Of a DNA stretch of 6,890 nt, positions 1 to 6,194 are shown in pieces (the first letter of the stretch is position 1; each line of letters opens with the position of its first letter). The translations under genes and the position numbers were made by a program. The notes beneath the pieces are model-generated. The model had not been told where the DNA came from. It worked only from the letters and a program-made list of their open reading frames with translations, and did no database searches. This stretch comes from Candidatus Limnocylindrales bacterium (lineage in GTDB: Bacteria; Chloroflexota; Limnocylindria; Limnocylindrales; CSP1-4): assembly GCA_030647575.1 (NCBI GenBank), contig JAUSJS010000066.1, forward strand, positions 1-6,890. The letters run 5' to 3'.

Positions 1-59
1 TCGACTCGTTGCCCACATCGACAACTGCCGCTCGTAACGCCCCCGGGACTCCCGTCTGA
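1..59 (+). other. Possible 3' end of an upstream gene
   Basis: The frame beginning at base 3 stays open to a TGA at 57-59, and the frame beginning at base 1 stays open to a TGA at 115-117, inside the Rieske gene. Either could be the last codons of a gene starting outside the window. The piece is too short to recognise a family. If the first is real, its stop lies 15 nt before the Rieske start, which would suit translational coupling. A cytochrome b or other respiratory gene would be a natural upstream neighbour, but nothing here shows it. Confidence 0.2.
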
Positions 60-74
60 CCTGGGGCCGGACCA

Positions 75-743
75 GTGGTTCGTGATGTCCAGCCACATTC
101 GCCGATCGAGGCGCTGACCGGGCCGGCGCTTCGGGCAAGCCGGACGCAGCAGGTCGAGGGGTTTTCGCGCCGGACGCTTCTCCGTCGGGCGATCGGCGCG
201 GGGATCGGTCTGTGGTTGATGGAGGCCGTCGGCGGGACGATCGCGTTCGCGTGGTCTGCCATTGCCTCGGCGCCGCCCAAAGTCAAGGTCGGCACCCTGG
301 CTGACCTCGTGGCCGCAAATCCCGGCATACCGGTCGCGGACGGGTTCCCGACCTATGTCCCGGCAGCTCGCGCCTTCGTCATCCTCGTGGATCCGACCCG
401 CGGCGGCTGGCAATCGGGCGTCGATGCCACGGGCGACGGCACGACCTTGAACGTTCGGGCGCTGTCGCAGGTCTGTCCGCACCTCGGCTGCCGCCCGAAC
501 CCGTGTCTGGACGACTTCTGGCTCCACTGCCCGTGCCACCAGTCGCGTTACGACCGGCTTGGGATCAAGGCGGCCGGGGAACGCTTCGGGCCGGCGCCGC
601 GCGGGATGGACCGCTACGCGATCGAGGTGGGCGACGACGGCGTCCTGACCATCGATACCGCCCGGCTCACCATCGGGCCGCTCCCGGTGGCGCTTGGACA
701 GCCTGGGCTGATCCGGCCACGCGTCGAGAACGGATGCCTGTGA
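75..743 (+). CDS. Rieske [2Fe-2S] iron-sulfur protein, Tat-exported
   Basis: This is a 222-residue electron-transfer protein with a Rieske [2Fe-2S] cluster, most likely a subunit of a quinol:cytochrome c (bc-type) oxidoreductase on the outer face of the membrane. Residues 31-38 (SRRTLLRR) form a twin-arginine motif followed by a hydrophobic stretch (about 39-62), a typical uncleaved Tat anchor. Cluster box 1 is CPHLGC (134-139) and box 2 is CPCHQS (152-157). The ligands are therefore Cys134, His136, Cys152 and His155, with Cys139-Cys154 as the expected disulfide; all are present. A GPAPR motif (173-177) before the last strand is also typical. Box 1 has Pro and box 2 has Gln where Thr and Gly are common. 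The start is GTG at 75, the only usual start codon between the in-frame stop at 57-59 and the Tat motif; its ribosome binding site is weak. The last roughly 25 residues extend past the core fold. No cytochrome b gene is visible, so the complex assignment is inferred. Confidence 0.9.
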   Translation: MVRDVQPHSPIEALTGPALRASRTQQVEGFSRRTLLRRAIGAGIGLWLMEAVGGTIAFAWSAIASAPPKVKVGTLADLVAANPGIPVADGFPTYVPAARAFVILVDPTRGGWQSGVDATGDGTTLNVRALSQVCPHLGCRPNPCLDDFWLHCPCHQSRYDRLGIKAAGERFGPAPRGMDRYAIEVGDDGVLTIDTARLTIGPLPVALGQPGLIRPRVENGCL

Positions 744-1414
744 GTGCCCTGCTGAGGCTCTACCCCGGCGCGTGGCGTACGCGATACGGCGGTGAGATGG
801 AGGCCTTGCTCGAGGAGCGACGACCGGATCGCCGGGAACGCCTGGACCTCATCCGTGGAGCGCTTGACGCCTGGCTGCACCCACCGACACCTTCGCTGGC
901 CCCCGTGCTCGCGGCGCTGATCGGGGGCGGGCTGTGGACCGTCGTCGCCACAGCCGTCCTGGTGCAACCGGCACCTCCCGACTGGCCGGGCTACCTCGCT
1001 GAGATTGTCCCGCTCGCCGTCATCGCGGCAGTCTGCCTCCTCGTTGCGGCGACGGCTTGTTCCCTCCGAGCCGGCGAGGCGAAGGGTCGGTCGATCGGGC
1101 TTGCAACAGGCCTCGTCATCGTGGGGCACCTGGCTTGGATCGCCATGCTCGGAGCGACCATCCTGGGGGTGGTTGGTGGTCCGGCCCTGGCGGCGGCGCA
1201 GACGCTGGCTATGGTCGGGACGATCACGGTCGGCCTCATCCTGGTCCGTGCCCGCGACGAGCCGATCGGCTACCTCCTGATCGCCGCGCCGGTGGCGATG
1301 CTCGTGCCATGGACCGTGACCTGGTTGGCGTTTGGTGCGGCTTGGACCGCGATCGGGATCGTGATGTGGCTAGATCGAGCCGCCCGGACTGGATCTTCCC
1401 GGATGACGGCATGA
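734..1414 (+). CDS. Small polytopic membrane protein of unknown function
   Basis: I do not recognise a function. The protein has 226 residues from ATG 734; GTG 740 is an alternative start. A cytosolic N-terminus carries a motif near residues 6-17 (LLRLYPGAWRTRYG) followed by an acidic/basic stretch. To my knowledge similar LYPxxWRxRYG openings occur in many uncharacterised membrane proteins and permease-like proteins of Actinomycetota, Chloroflexota and Acidobacteriota. About six hydrophobic segments follow: roughly residues 56-80, 87-111, 120-145, 148-168, 175-197 and 198-213. The frame is open further upstream (from 503), but that part is antiparallel-style shadow inside the Rieske gene and lacks the family-like opening, so I place the start at 734. 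It overlaps the end of the Rieske gene by 10 nt, so the two are probably cotranscribed and translationally coupled. A role in assembling or tuning a respiratory complex is only a guess. Confidence 0.8.
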   Translation: MPVSALLRLYPGAWRTRYGGEMEALLEERRPDRRERLDLIRGALDAWLHPPTPSLAPVLAALIGGGLWTVVATAVLVQPAPPDWPGYLAEIVPLAVIAAVCLLVAATACSLRAGEAKGRSIGLATGLVIVGHLAWIAMLGATILGVVGGPALAAAQTLAMVGTITVGLILVRARDEPIGYLLIAAPVAMLVPWTVTWLAFGAAWTAIGIVMWLDRAARTGSSRMTA

Positions 1415-1466
1415 GGGACGGACGGAGCGATCGCAGCGCTGAACGCTCAGCCCCCGGCAATCGAGC
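1415..1466. terminator. Convergent intergenic gap with a weak inverted repeat
   Basis: The 52-nt gap between the convergent membrane-protein gene and fumC contains GAGCG (1425-1429) and CGCTC (1444-1448), a 5-bp inverted repeat with a 14-nt loop. There is no T tract on either strand. It could be a poor bidirectional terminator or chance in GC-rich sequence. Confidence 0.2.
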
Positions 1467-2876
1467 CTAGCCGCCGGCCGAGCCTTCGGTCAGACTGGGC
1501 TCGGTCATCGCGACGGGATCGAGCAGCCGATCCAGCTCGGTGGGATCCAGGCCGCGCTCCAGGGCGAGCTCGCGGATGGTCCGGCCGGACTTGAGCGCGT
1601 CCTTCGCCAGCTTCGCCGCCTCGTCGTAGCCGATCAGCGGGACGAGCGCGGTCGCCAGCATCAGCCCCTGCTCGACGAGCTGCGGACCGCGTTCCGTGGC
1701 GATCAGGCCTTCGATGCAGCGAGCGCTGAAGTTGGTCGCGGCGGCGGCCAGCAGGTCGATCGACTCGAGCAGCGCGGCCGCGGTCACGGGCAGCATGACG
1801 TTGAGCTCGAGGAAGCTGCCGGTCTGCCCGAAGGCGATCGTCGCGTCGTTGCCGACCACCCGGGCGACGACCATGGTCAGGCTCTCGACGATGACCGGGT
1901 TCACCTTGCCGGGCATGATGCTCGAGCCCGGCTGCGTCTCCGGCAATGCCAGCTCCGCGAGCCCGGCGCGCGGGCCCATCCCCATCAGCCGAACGTCCGA
2001 CGCGATCTTCCAGAGGCTCAGCGCGATCGTCCGGACGGCACCATGCGCCGCGATCGGGACGTCCAGCGTCGCCTGGGCGTGGAAGTGGTTGCTGGCCTCG
2101 CGGACCGTCAGGCCGATCAACGACGACAACCGCGCGCAGGCCCGGAAGGCGTATTCCGGATGGGCATTGATCCCGGTCCCAACGGCCGTCCCGCCCAGCG
2201 GCACGGACAGCAGCTCGGCCTGGGCAGCGCGCGCTCGCCGGAGCGACTCCTCCAGCTGGCCGGCATAGCCTCGGAACTCCTGGCCCAGGCGGATCGGGGT
2301 GGCATCCTGGAGGTGGGTCCGCCCGGTCTTGACCACCGGCCAGAGCTCCTGCTCCTTGGCCACCAGCGCGGTGTGCAGCCGTTCGAGGGCCGGAATCAGC
2401 GCTTCCTCGATCGCCATCGCCGCCGACAGCTGGAGCGCGGTCGGGATCGTGTCGTTCGAGCTCTGGCAGCGATTGACCTCGTCGTTCGGGTGGACCTTGC
2501 GGCCGCCCAGATGCGCGCTGGCGAGGTGGGCGATCACCTCGTTCATGTTCGTGTTGGTGGAAGTGCCGGAACCCGTCTGGTAGATGTCGATCGGGAAGTG
2601 TTCGTCGTGGGGGCCGGCAGCGACGTCGCCCGCGGCCGCGGAGATGGCGGCGGCGACGTCGGCGTCGAGCAGGCCCAGCGCCCCGTTCGTCTCGGCGGCG
2701 GCAAGTTTGATCAGGGCGAGGGCGCGGATGAACCGGCGCGGAAAGCGCTGGCCCGAGATCGGGAAGTTGAGGACCGCGCGCTGGGTCGACGCCCCGTAGA
2801 GGGCCTCGCCGGGGACCTCCATCTCGCCCATCGAATCGCGCTCCACCCGGGTCGCGGGGCGGGAGGCATCGGTCAT
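1467..2876 (-). CDS. fumC: Class II fumarate hydratase (fumarase C)
   Basis: This enzyme interconverts fumarate and L-malate in the TCA cycle and needs no iron-sulfur cluster. The protein has 469 residues, close to E. coli FumC (467). The superfamily signature GSSIMPGKVNP sits at 317-327, including the mobile-loop Ser318 and Lys324/Asn326; Glu331 follows. The GRTHLQDATP block places the catalytic His at 188. TGSGTSTNTN lies at 101-110 and HPNDEVNRCQSSND at 129-142. Aspartase is disfavoured because it has Gln in place of this His and Ala in place of the Gly before the loop Lys. Argininosuccinate lyase and adenylosuccinate lyase also do not match these blocks. The start ATG at 2876-2874 has no Shine-Dalgarno sequence, but a TACAAT box ends 6 nt before it, which suggests a leaderless mRNA. 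The gene is transcribed alone, divergent from the flavin reductase gene and convergent with the membrane-protein gene. Confidence 0.97.
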   Translation of the reverse strand: MTDASRPATRVERDSMGEMEVPGEALYGASTQRAVLNFPISGQRFPRRFIRALALIKLAAAETNGALGLLDADVAAAISAAAGDVAAGPHDEHFPIDIYQTGSGTSTNTNMNEVIAHLASAHLGGRKVHPNDEVNRCQSSNDTIPTALQLSAAMAIEEALIPALERLHTALVAKEQELWPVVKTGRTHLQDATPIRLGQEFRGYAGQLEESLRRARAAQAELLSVPLGGTAVGTGINAHPEYAFRACARLSSLIGLTVREASNHFHAQATLDVPIAAHGAVRTIALSLWKIASDVRLMGMGPRAGLAELALPETQPGSSIMPGKVNPVIVESLTMVVARVVGNDATIAFGQTGSFLELNVMLPVTAAALLESIDLLAAAATNFSARCIEGLIATERGPQLVEQGLMLATALVPLIGYDEAAKLAKDALKSGRTIRELALERGLDPTELDRLLDPVAMTEPSLTEGSAGG

Positions 2877-2882
2877 GGCCTG

Positions 2883-2888
2883 ATTGTA
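2883..2888 (-). promoter_or_regulatory. -10 box of fumC, leaderless spacing
   Basis: Read on the minus strand, 2888 to 2883 is TACAAT, a good -10 hexamer, and only 6 nt separate it from the fumC ATG. Transcription would start at or next to the A of the start codon. I see no recognisable -35 hexamer at 16-18 nt upstream. The lack of a Shine-Dalgarno sequence agrees with leaderless translation. Confidence 0.6.
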
Positions 2889-2976
2889 GGCGCCCGACAG
2901 GCCCGGGCCGCGCGTCGAACGGTCAGGGCGCTGGCGTTACTGGCACCCCGTCTGGAGGCCCCTTCGTGAAGCCGCC

Positions 2977-2982
2977 TACACT
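2977..2982 (+). promoter_or_regulatory. -10 box of the flavin reductase-like gene
   Basis: TACACT (TAnnnT type) lies 7 nt before ATG 2990, so a transcript would start at about 2989-2990 and be leaderless or nearly so. No clear -35 element is visible. If this promoter is the main one, the protein starts at 2990 and not at GTG 2966. Confidence 0.5.
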
Positions 2983-2989
2983 CGCCCCG

Positions 2990-3529
2990 ATGAAGGCCAT
3001 GACCGAGATCGAGCCCGACTTCTTCCGCAAGGTGATGGGTCATTTCGTGACCGGGGTCAGCGTGGTGACAGCAGTGGACGGTGATCAACCGTTCGGGATC
3101 ACGGTCAACGCGCTGAGCTCCGTCTCGCTGAAACCCGCGCTCATCATGGTCGCCCTCGATCGGCGCCGGTTCCTGACCCCGATCGTCCAAGCGGCTGGGC
3201 GGTACGCGGTCAACATCCTGGCCGAAGATCAGCAGGCCCTGTCCGATTGCTTCGCGGGCGCGCCGGTCACGCCTGGCCGGGAGGCGTTCTGTGGGGCCGC
3301 CTGGCATCCCGGCTCGACCGGCCTCCCGCTGATCGACGGGGCGATCGCGACCCTGGAGTGCACCGTCGTGGAGACGTTTTCCGCCGGCGACCACGACCTG
3401 TTCATCGGGCGGGTCGAGACCCTTGGCGCCGAGCCGCGTCATCCGATGCCGCTGCTCTACTACCGTCGCCGTTACCTGCGCATCGAACGGGCCGCGACCG
3501 CTGAGGTGGAGGGCAAGCCGGAGCGGTAG
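2990..3529 (+). CDS. Flavin reductase-like FMN-binding split-barrel protein
   Basis: The protein has 179 residues from ATG 2990 and belongs to the flavin reductase-like (DIM6/NTAB-type) family. These bind FMN or FAD and, in many cases, use NAD(P)H to supply reduced flavin to a partner monooxygenase. Family landmarks are FFRKVMGHFVTGVSVVT near the N-terminus, GITVNALSSVSL with a following Lys-Pro (flavin-phosphate region), AVNILAEDQ, and GDHDLFIGRV towards the C-terminus, ending in a YYRRRYLRI strand. Length is normal for a one-domain member. Start choice is open. GTG 2966 has a GGAGG at 2954-2958 with a 7-nt spacer and would add eight residues. ATG 2990 sits 7 nt after a TACACT -10 box and fits a leaderless start. 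ATG 2999 is a third option. No monooxygenase gene is present in the window, so the partner and substrate are unknown. The next gene is about 200 nt away. Confidence 0.85.
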   Translation: MKAMTEIEPDFFRKVMGHFVTGVSVVTAVDGDQPFGITVNALSSVSLKPALIMVALDRRRFLTPIVQAAGRYAVNILAEDQQALSDCFAGAPVTPGREAFCGAAWHPGSTGLPLIDGAIATLECTVVETFSAGDHDLFIGRVETLGAEPRHPMPLLYYRRRYLRIERAATAEVEGKPER

Positions 3530-3732
3530 CATCGCCGCTGATGCCGACGATCCTGCTGCACGCGGCGAGCTCCTCGGCCCGAATCGGTCGCTCGCGAGCG
3601 CGCCCAACGACAGCCGGAGGTCTCCCGATGACGACGCTCCTCGCGCTCCTGGTCCTGGAAGATTTTCCGGGAAATGAGCGCCGGTGCTTCCCTGCCCGTG
3701 GATACTGTCGAGACCACATCCGAGGAACCTTC
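3530..3732 (+). other. Leader region before the enoyl-CoA hydratase, alternative starts
   Basis: These 203 nt stay open in the hydratase frame and could encode an N-terminal extension. ATG 3628 has a strong GGAGG (3616-3620) with a 7-nt spacer. ATG 3541 follows a TAGCAT (3527-3532) that overlaps the preceding stop codon. The encoded residues look unlike the crotonase fold, and codons after about 3655 have lower third-position GC, so I treat the region as mainly non-coding. It also contains a perfect 12-bp palindrome, CGCTCGCGAGCG (3589-3600), and an 11-nt inverted repeat, TTTCCGGGAAA (3664-3674); either could be a regulator site or chance. Confidence 0.4.
3703..3708 (+). promoter_or_regulatory. 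Possible -10 box for the enoyl-CoA hydratase gene
   Basis: TACTGT (TAnnnT) would start transcription near 3715, just before the GAGGA ribosome binding site at 3722-3726 and GTG 3733. No convincing -35 hexamer precedes it. This weakly supports the shorter start of the hydratase. Confidence 0.3.
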
Positions 3733-4599
3733 GTGACGATGGCCGCACCGCTGCGTGATCCGCCCACCGAGAGCCTGTCCGGGCGCCGCCAGACCTTCGT
3801 CCGGGTCGCCTTCCCCGCGCCGGCGCCTGCCTCGGCCGCGCCGGCGAAGACGCTCCCGGGCGTGGCGCTCGTCACCATCGACCGGCCCGAGGCGCTGAAC
3901 GCCCTGAGCTTCGATCTGCTCGACGAGCTCGCGGTGGCCCTCGCGGCCCTCGACGCCAATTCTTCCTGCCGGGCCGTCGTAATCACGGGTTCGGGCAGCC
4001 GGGCCTTCGCTGCGGGCGCGGACATCCGCGAGCTGGCACCGCAGACCTCCGACTCGCTGCGCGATGGCCGGCGGTTCGAGGTGTGGGACCGGCTGGGGGC
4101 GGTAGGTCTGCCGATGATCGCCGCCGTCCGCGGCGTTGCCCTCGGTGGTGGCTGCGAGCTGGCGATGACCTGCGACATGATCGTGGCCGCCGAGGACGCG
4201 ACATTCGGCCAGCCCGAGATTCGACTCGGCGTCATGCCGGGCGCAGGCGGCACCCAGCGGCTGACCCGCGCGATCGGCAAGGCTCGGGCGATGGCGATGA
4301 TCCTGACCGGTGAATCGATCGGTGCCCATGCGGCGGAGACGCTCGGCCTGGTCACTCGGGTCGTGCCCGCCGAGGCCACCGTCGACGCGGCGCTGGAGCT
4401 TGCGGCGCGGATCGCGGCACTGCCGCCGCTCGCCGTCAAGGCGGCCAAGGCGGCGATCCTGGAGGCGCACGAACAGGGCCTCAGGGCAGGGCTGGCCGGC
4501 GAGCGCGAGGCGTTCTTCCGGCTCTTCGACTCGGAGGACCAGGCCGAAGGCATGGCCGCATTCACAGAGAAGCGCACGCCGACCTGGTCGGGTCGCTAA
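3733..4599 (+). CDS. Enoyl-CoA hydratase (crotonase family)
   Basis: This enzyme probably adds water to trans-2-enoyl-CoA in fatty-acid or related acyl-CoA beta-oxidation, in the cytoplasm. From GTG 3733 it has 288 residues. Both catalytic glutamates of the classical hydratase are present: Glu142 in GGGCELAM (138-145) and Glu162 in FGQPEIRLG (158-166). PGAGGTQRL (169-177) and AFAAGADI (91-98, oxyanion-hole segment) are also intact, and the C-terminus has the AFTEKR motif of mitochondrial-type enzymes. This argues for a true hydratase over an isomerase or a dehalogenase-type relative. An Ala/Pro-rich stretch (about residues 28-40) interrupts the usual N-terminal beta hairpin. I chose GTG 3733 because GAGGA lies 6 nt upstream; ATG 3739 is equivalent, and ATG 3628, with a stronger ribosome binding site, would add 35 residues. 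The next gene starts 28 nt later, so the two are probably cotranscribed. Confidence 0.92.
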   Translation: MTMAAPLRDPPTESLSGRRQTFVRVAFPAPAPASAAPAKTLPGVALVTIDRPEALNALSFDLLDELAVALAALDANSSCRAVVITGSGSRAFAAGADIRELAPQTSDSLRDGRRFEVWDRLGAVGLPMIAAVRGVALGGGCELAMTCDMIVAAEDATFGQPEIRLGVMPGAGGTQRLTRAIGKARAMAMILTGESIGAHAAETLGLVTRVVPAEATVDAALELAARIAALPPLAVKAAKAAILEAHEQGLRAGLAGEREAFFRLFDSEDQAEGMAAFTEKRTPTWSGR

Positions 4600-4627
4600 C
4601 GGCACAGGACCGAGGAGGACGACGGGA

Positions 4628-5428
4628 ATGGACATGGACCTGGGCGGCAGCGACGTCGGTCGCGACACCGAGCGCGACCTCGGCGACGAGCCGACGGGGA
4701 CTCTTCGAGACAGCCCGCCCGACTACCTCGCGCCGATCGACGCCAGCGCCCCGGTCAGCGGCCATGTCCCACCGCCCGAATCCACCCTCCCGATCGCCGA
4801 ATCGCCCGAGCACGACTGGGAGCGTGCCAGGACGCTCCTTTTCCCGGCCTTTCGACCGGTCGGCACCCAGGGTCTCGTCGTCGAATCGATCGACCGGGAG
4901 GCGTTGGCCGGTCATGGCTCGCAGAGCCACGCGCAGCCCCTCCTCGATCAGGGTCCGGCTGGACTACCCGTGGTCTACACCATGGATGCGGGCGGCTTCG
5001 ACATCGTGGTCAATGGCGACCACCTGCTGTCGTGGGGCGTGGAGCCCTCAGCCATCCAGGATGCGGCGATGGGAAACCTGTCTGCCTGGTCGGCCGGCGC
5101 GGCGTGGACCGCCGAGACGTCCGGGGAGCGGCGGCTGCTCAGCTCAGAGACCGGCGACGGCTGGGACGCCGCCAGGATCCTCTTGCCGGAGACGGTCCAG
5201 CATCTCGTTCGAGAGCTCGGATCGCATGGCCGAATCCTGGTTGGGATCCCGGAGCGCCACCTGCTCACCGCGGGCTCGCTGCGCCCCGGCGACGACGAGT
5301 TCGCCGTCCTCTTCGCCGACTTCATCGTCGAACATTCAGGCGGAGCGGACGAGCCGATCGACCGACGCGTCTTCGAGCTGGTCGATGGCCGCCTCGTGGA
5401 ATTCCTCGGGCCAGACACCGCGCTCTGA
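4628..5428 (+). CDS. DUF1444 (YtpQ/UPF0354)-like protein, unknown function
   Basis: The protein has 266 residues. About the first 60 are acidic and rich in Pro, Ser and Gly, with no signal peptide or membrane segment, so they are probably disordered. The remainder resembles, from memory, Bacillus YtpQ of the DUF1444 family. VVYTMDAGG (115-123) corresponds to its YALDLG strand, followed by HLLSWGVEPSAIQDAA and then DGWDAARILLPE (177-188), which matches the conserved DGYDASRIL. After that come ILVGIPERHLL (203-213, YtpQ ISVPHQDVL) and a final strand/helix segment. The family has no known biochemical role. The start ATG 4628 has GAGGAGGA at 4612-4619 with a good spacer; the frame is open upstream only as a shadow of the hydratase gene. 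It probably shares a transcript with the hydratase, which does not define a function. The assignment is by pattern and should be tested by a profile search. Confidence 0.7.
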   Translation: MDMDLGGSDVGRDTERDLGDEPTGTLRDSPPDYLAPIDASAPVSGHVPPPESTLPIAESPEHDWERARTLLFPAFRPVGTQGLVVESIDREALAGHGSQSHAQPLLDQGPAGLPVVYTMDAGGFDIVVNGDHLLSWGVEPSAIQDAAMGNLSAWSAGAAWTAETSGERRLLSSETGDGWDAARILLPETVQHLVRELGSHGRILVGIPERHLLTAGSLRPGDDEFAVLFADFIVEHSGGADEPIDRRVFELVDGRLVEFLGPDTAL

Positions 5429-5451
5429 TGGGCGGGGATCGGACGCGGATG

Positions 5452-5469
5452 GCCGGCGCAACGGCCGGC
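5452..5469 (+). terminator. GC-rich hairpin after the DUF1444-like gene
   Basis: Two copies of the self-complementary GCCGGC (5452-5457 and 5464-5469) flank a 6-nt loop, so the transcript can form a 6-bp stem starting 24 nt past the stop codon. There is no T tract. It sits where a terminator is expected, between this operon and the tetR promoter. Confidence 0.35.
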
Positions 5470-5512
5470 GGGCACTGACGTTGGGATGTGCTTACGGCCG
5501 ATCGCGACTGCC

Positions 5513-5542
5513 TTGACGCAGGTCTGGGGCTCACCGTAGGCT
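5513..5542 (+). promoter_or_regulatory. Sigma-70-type promoter of the tetR-family gene
   Basis: TTGACG at 5513-5518 (-35) and TAGGCT at 5537-5542 (-10) are separated by 18 nt. Transcription would start near 5549-5550, leaving a leader of about 35 nt that contains the ribosome binding site GGGAGG (5567-5572). Confidence 0.6.
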
Positions 5543-5549
5543 GGCCGAC

Positions 5550-5563
5550 CTAGCGAGCGTTAG
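5550..5563 (+). promoter_or_regulatory. Probable TetR-family operator (imperfect palindrome)
   Basis: CTAGCGAGCGTTAG is a 14-bp inverted repeat with one mismatched pair besides the central pair (arms CTAGCG and CGTTAG). It covers the predicted transcription start and lies directly before the regulator gene, which is the usual position for autorepression by TetR proteins. An extra TTAG follows at 5564-5567 in partial form. I saw no second good copy elsewhere in the window. Confidence 0.45.
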
Positions 5564-5583
5564 TTAGGGAGGTTGGGGTCCGG

Positions 5584-6186
5584 GTGGTCGAGAAGACCCG
5601 GCGACAGGCGATCGAGGACGCCGCCAGCGCCCTCTTCCACGCGCATGGCTACTCGGGTACGAGCGTGCGCGACATCGCCCGCGCGGTCGACATTCAGGGG
5701 GCGAGCCTCTACGCCCACGTGACATCCAAGCAGGACGTCCTGTGGTCCATCGTTGAGCGCACCGCGGCTCGGTTCGAGGCGGCGGCCGATGCGATCGAAG
5801 CCGCCGATCCGGGGGCGGCGACATTCGGGCGGGGTGTCTACCTAATCGCCCTGGTTCGCGCCCATGTTGGTGTCGTGACCGACGACATCGAGCGGGCCAG
5901 CGTCTTCGTCCACGAGTGGCGGGCGCTTGAGGGCCACCGGCGCGAGGAGATCGCGAGGCGCCGGGACGCATATGAGGATCGCTTCCGCACGGTCATCGCA
6001 GATGGAGTTCGAGCCGGGGCGTTCCATGCCGTCGATCCGGTGGCGACCGCGGCCTATGTGCTGACCGCGCTCAATGGCCTCGTCAGCTGGTACAAGCCGG
6101 ACGGCAGGCTGTCCGCCCGGGTGATCGCTGACACGTACGCCGATCTCTCGCTGCGGGCCGCGCAGGCTCCGAGGATGCCTGCATGA
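5584..6186 (+). CDS. TetR/AcrR-family transcriptional regulator
   Basis: This is a 200-residue dimeric repressor of the TetR family. The N-terminal DNA-binding domain covers about residues 5-55, with the helix-turn-helix TSVRDIARAVDIQGASLYAH at 26-45 followed by SKQDVL (48-53). The C-terminal ligand domain contains a helix with VFVHEWRAL and a REEIARRRDAYE segment, and near the end a TALNGLVSWYKPDG motif. To my knowledge these features are shared with regulators of the KstR2/FadR type that respond to acyl-CoA thioesters. The ligand is therefore plausibly an acyl-CoA, but this is an inference. The start is GTG 5584 with GGGAGG 11 nt upstream; no better in-frame start is near. It has its own promoter and a probable operator over its transcription start, so it likely represses itself. 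The hydratase two genes upstream is a candidate target by proximity only. Confidence 0.9.
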   Translation: MVEKTRRQAIEDAASALFHAHGYSGTSVRDIARAVDIQGASLYAHVTSKQDVLWSIVERTAARFEAAADAIEAADPGAATFGRGVYLIALVRAHVGVVTDDIERASVFVHEWRALEGHRREEIARRRDAYEDRFRTVIADGVRAGAFHAVDPVATAAYVLTALNGLVSWYKPDGRLSARVIADTYADLSLRAAQAPRMPA

Positions 6187-6194
6187 CCGACCTG

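Noticed and set aside
503..733. An N-terminal extension of the membrane protein inside the Rieske gene
   Set aside because: The frame is open, but the Rieske cluster box 2 is encoded in the other frame at this place and the extension is Arg/Gly-rich without any family match.
1467..2876. Aspartate ammonia-lyase as an alternative to fumarase
   Set aside because: The catalytic block reads GRTHLQDATP and the loop reads GSSIMPGKVNP; aspartases have Gln and Ala at the key positions.
2043..2969. A 308-residue open frame on the + strand opposite fumC
   Set aside because: It lies antisense to a fumarase with intact signatures, its composition is Arg/Gly/Val-rich without recognisable blocks, and long antisense frames are expected in GC-rich genes.
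2873..3748. A 291-residue minus-strand frame covering the flavin reductase gene and the fumC promoter
   Set aside because: It spans two promoters and a well-supported gene on the other strand, and its sequence is low in conserved features.
3402..4668. Two long minus-strand open frames (391 and 398 residues) opposite the enoyl-CoA hydratase
   Set aside because: Both are Arg/Ser/Ala-rich shadows of a gene with full catalytic motifs; there is no plausible start signal or family resemblance.
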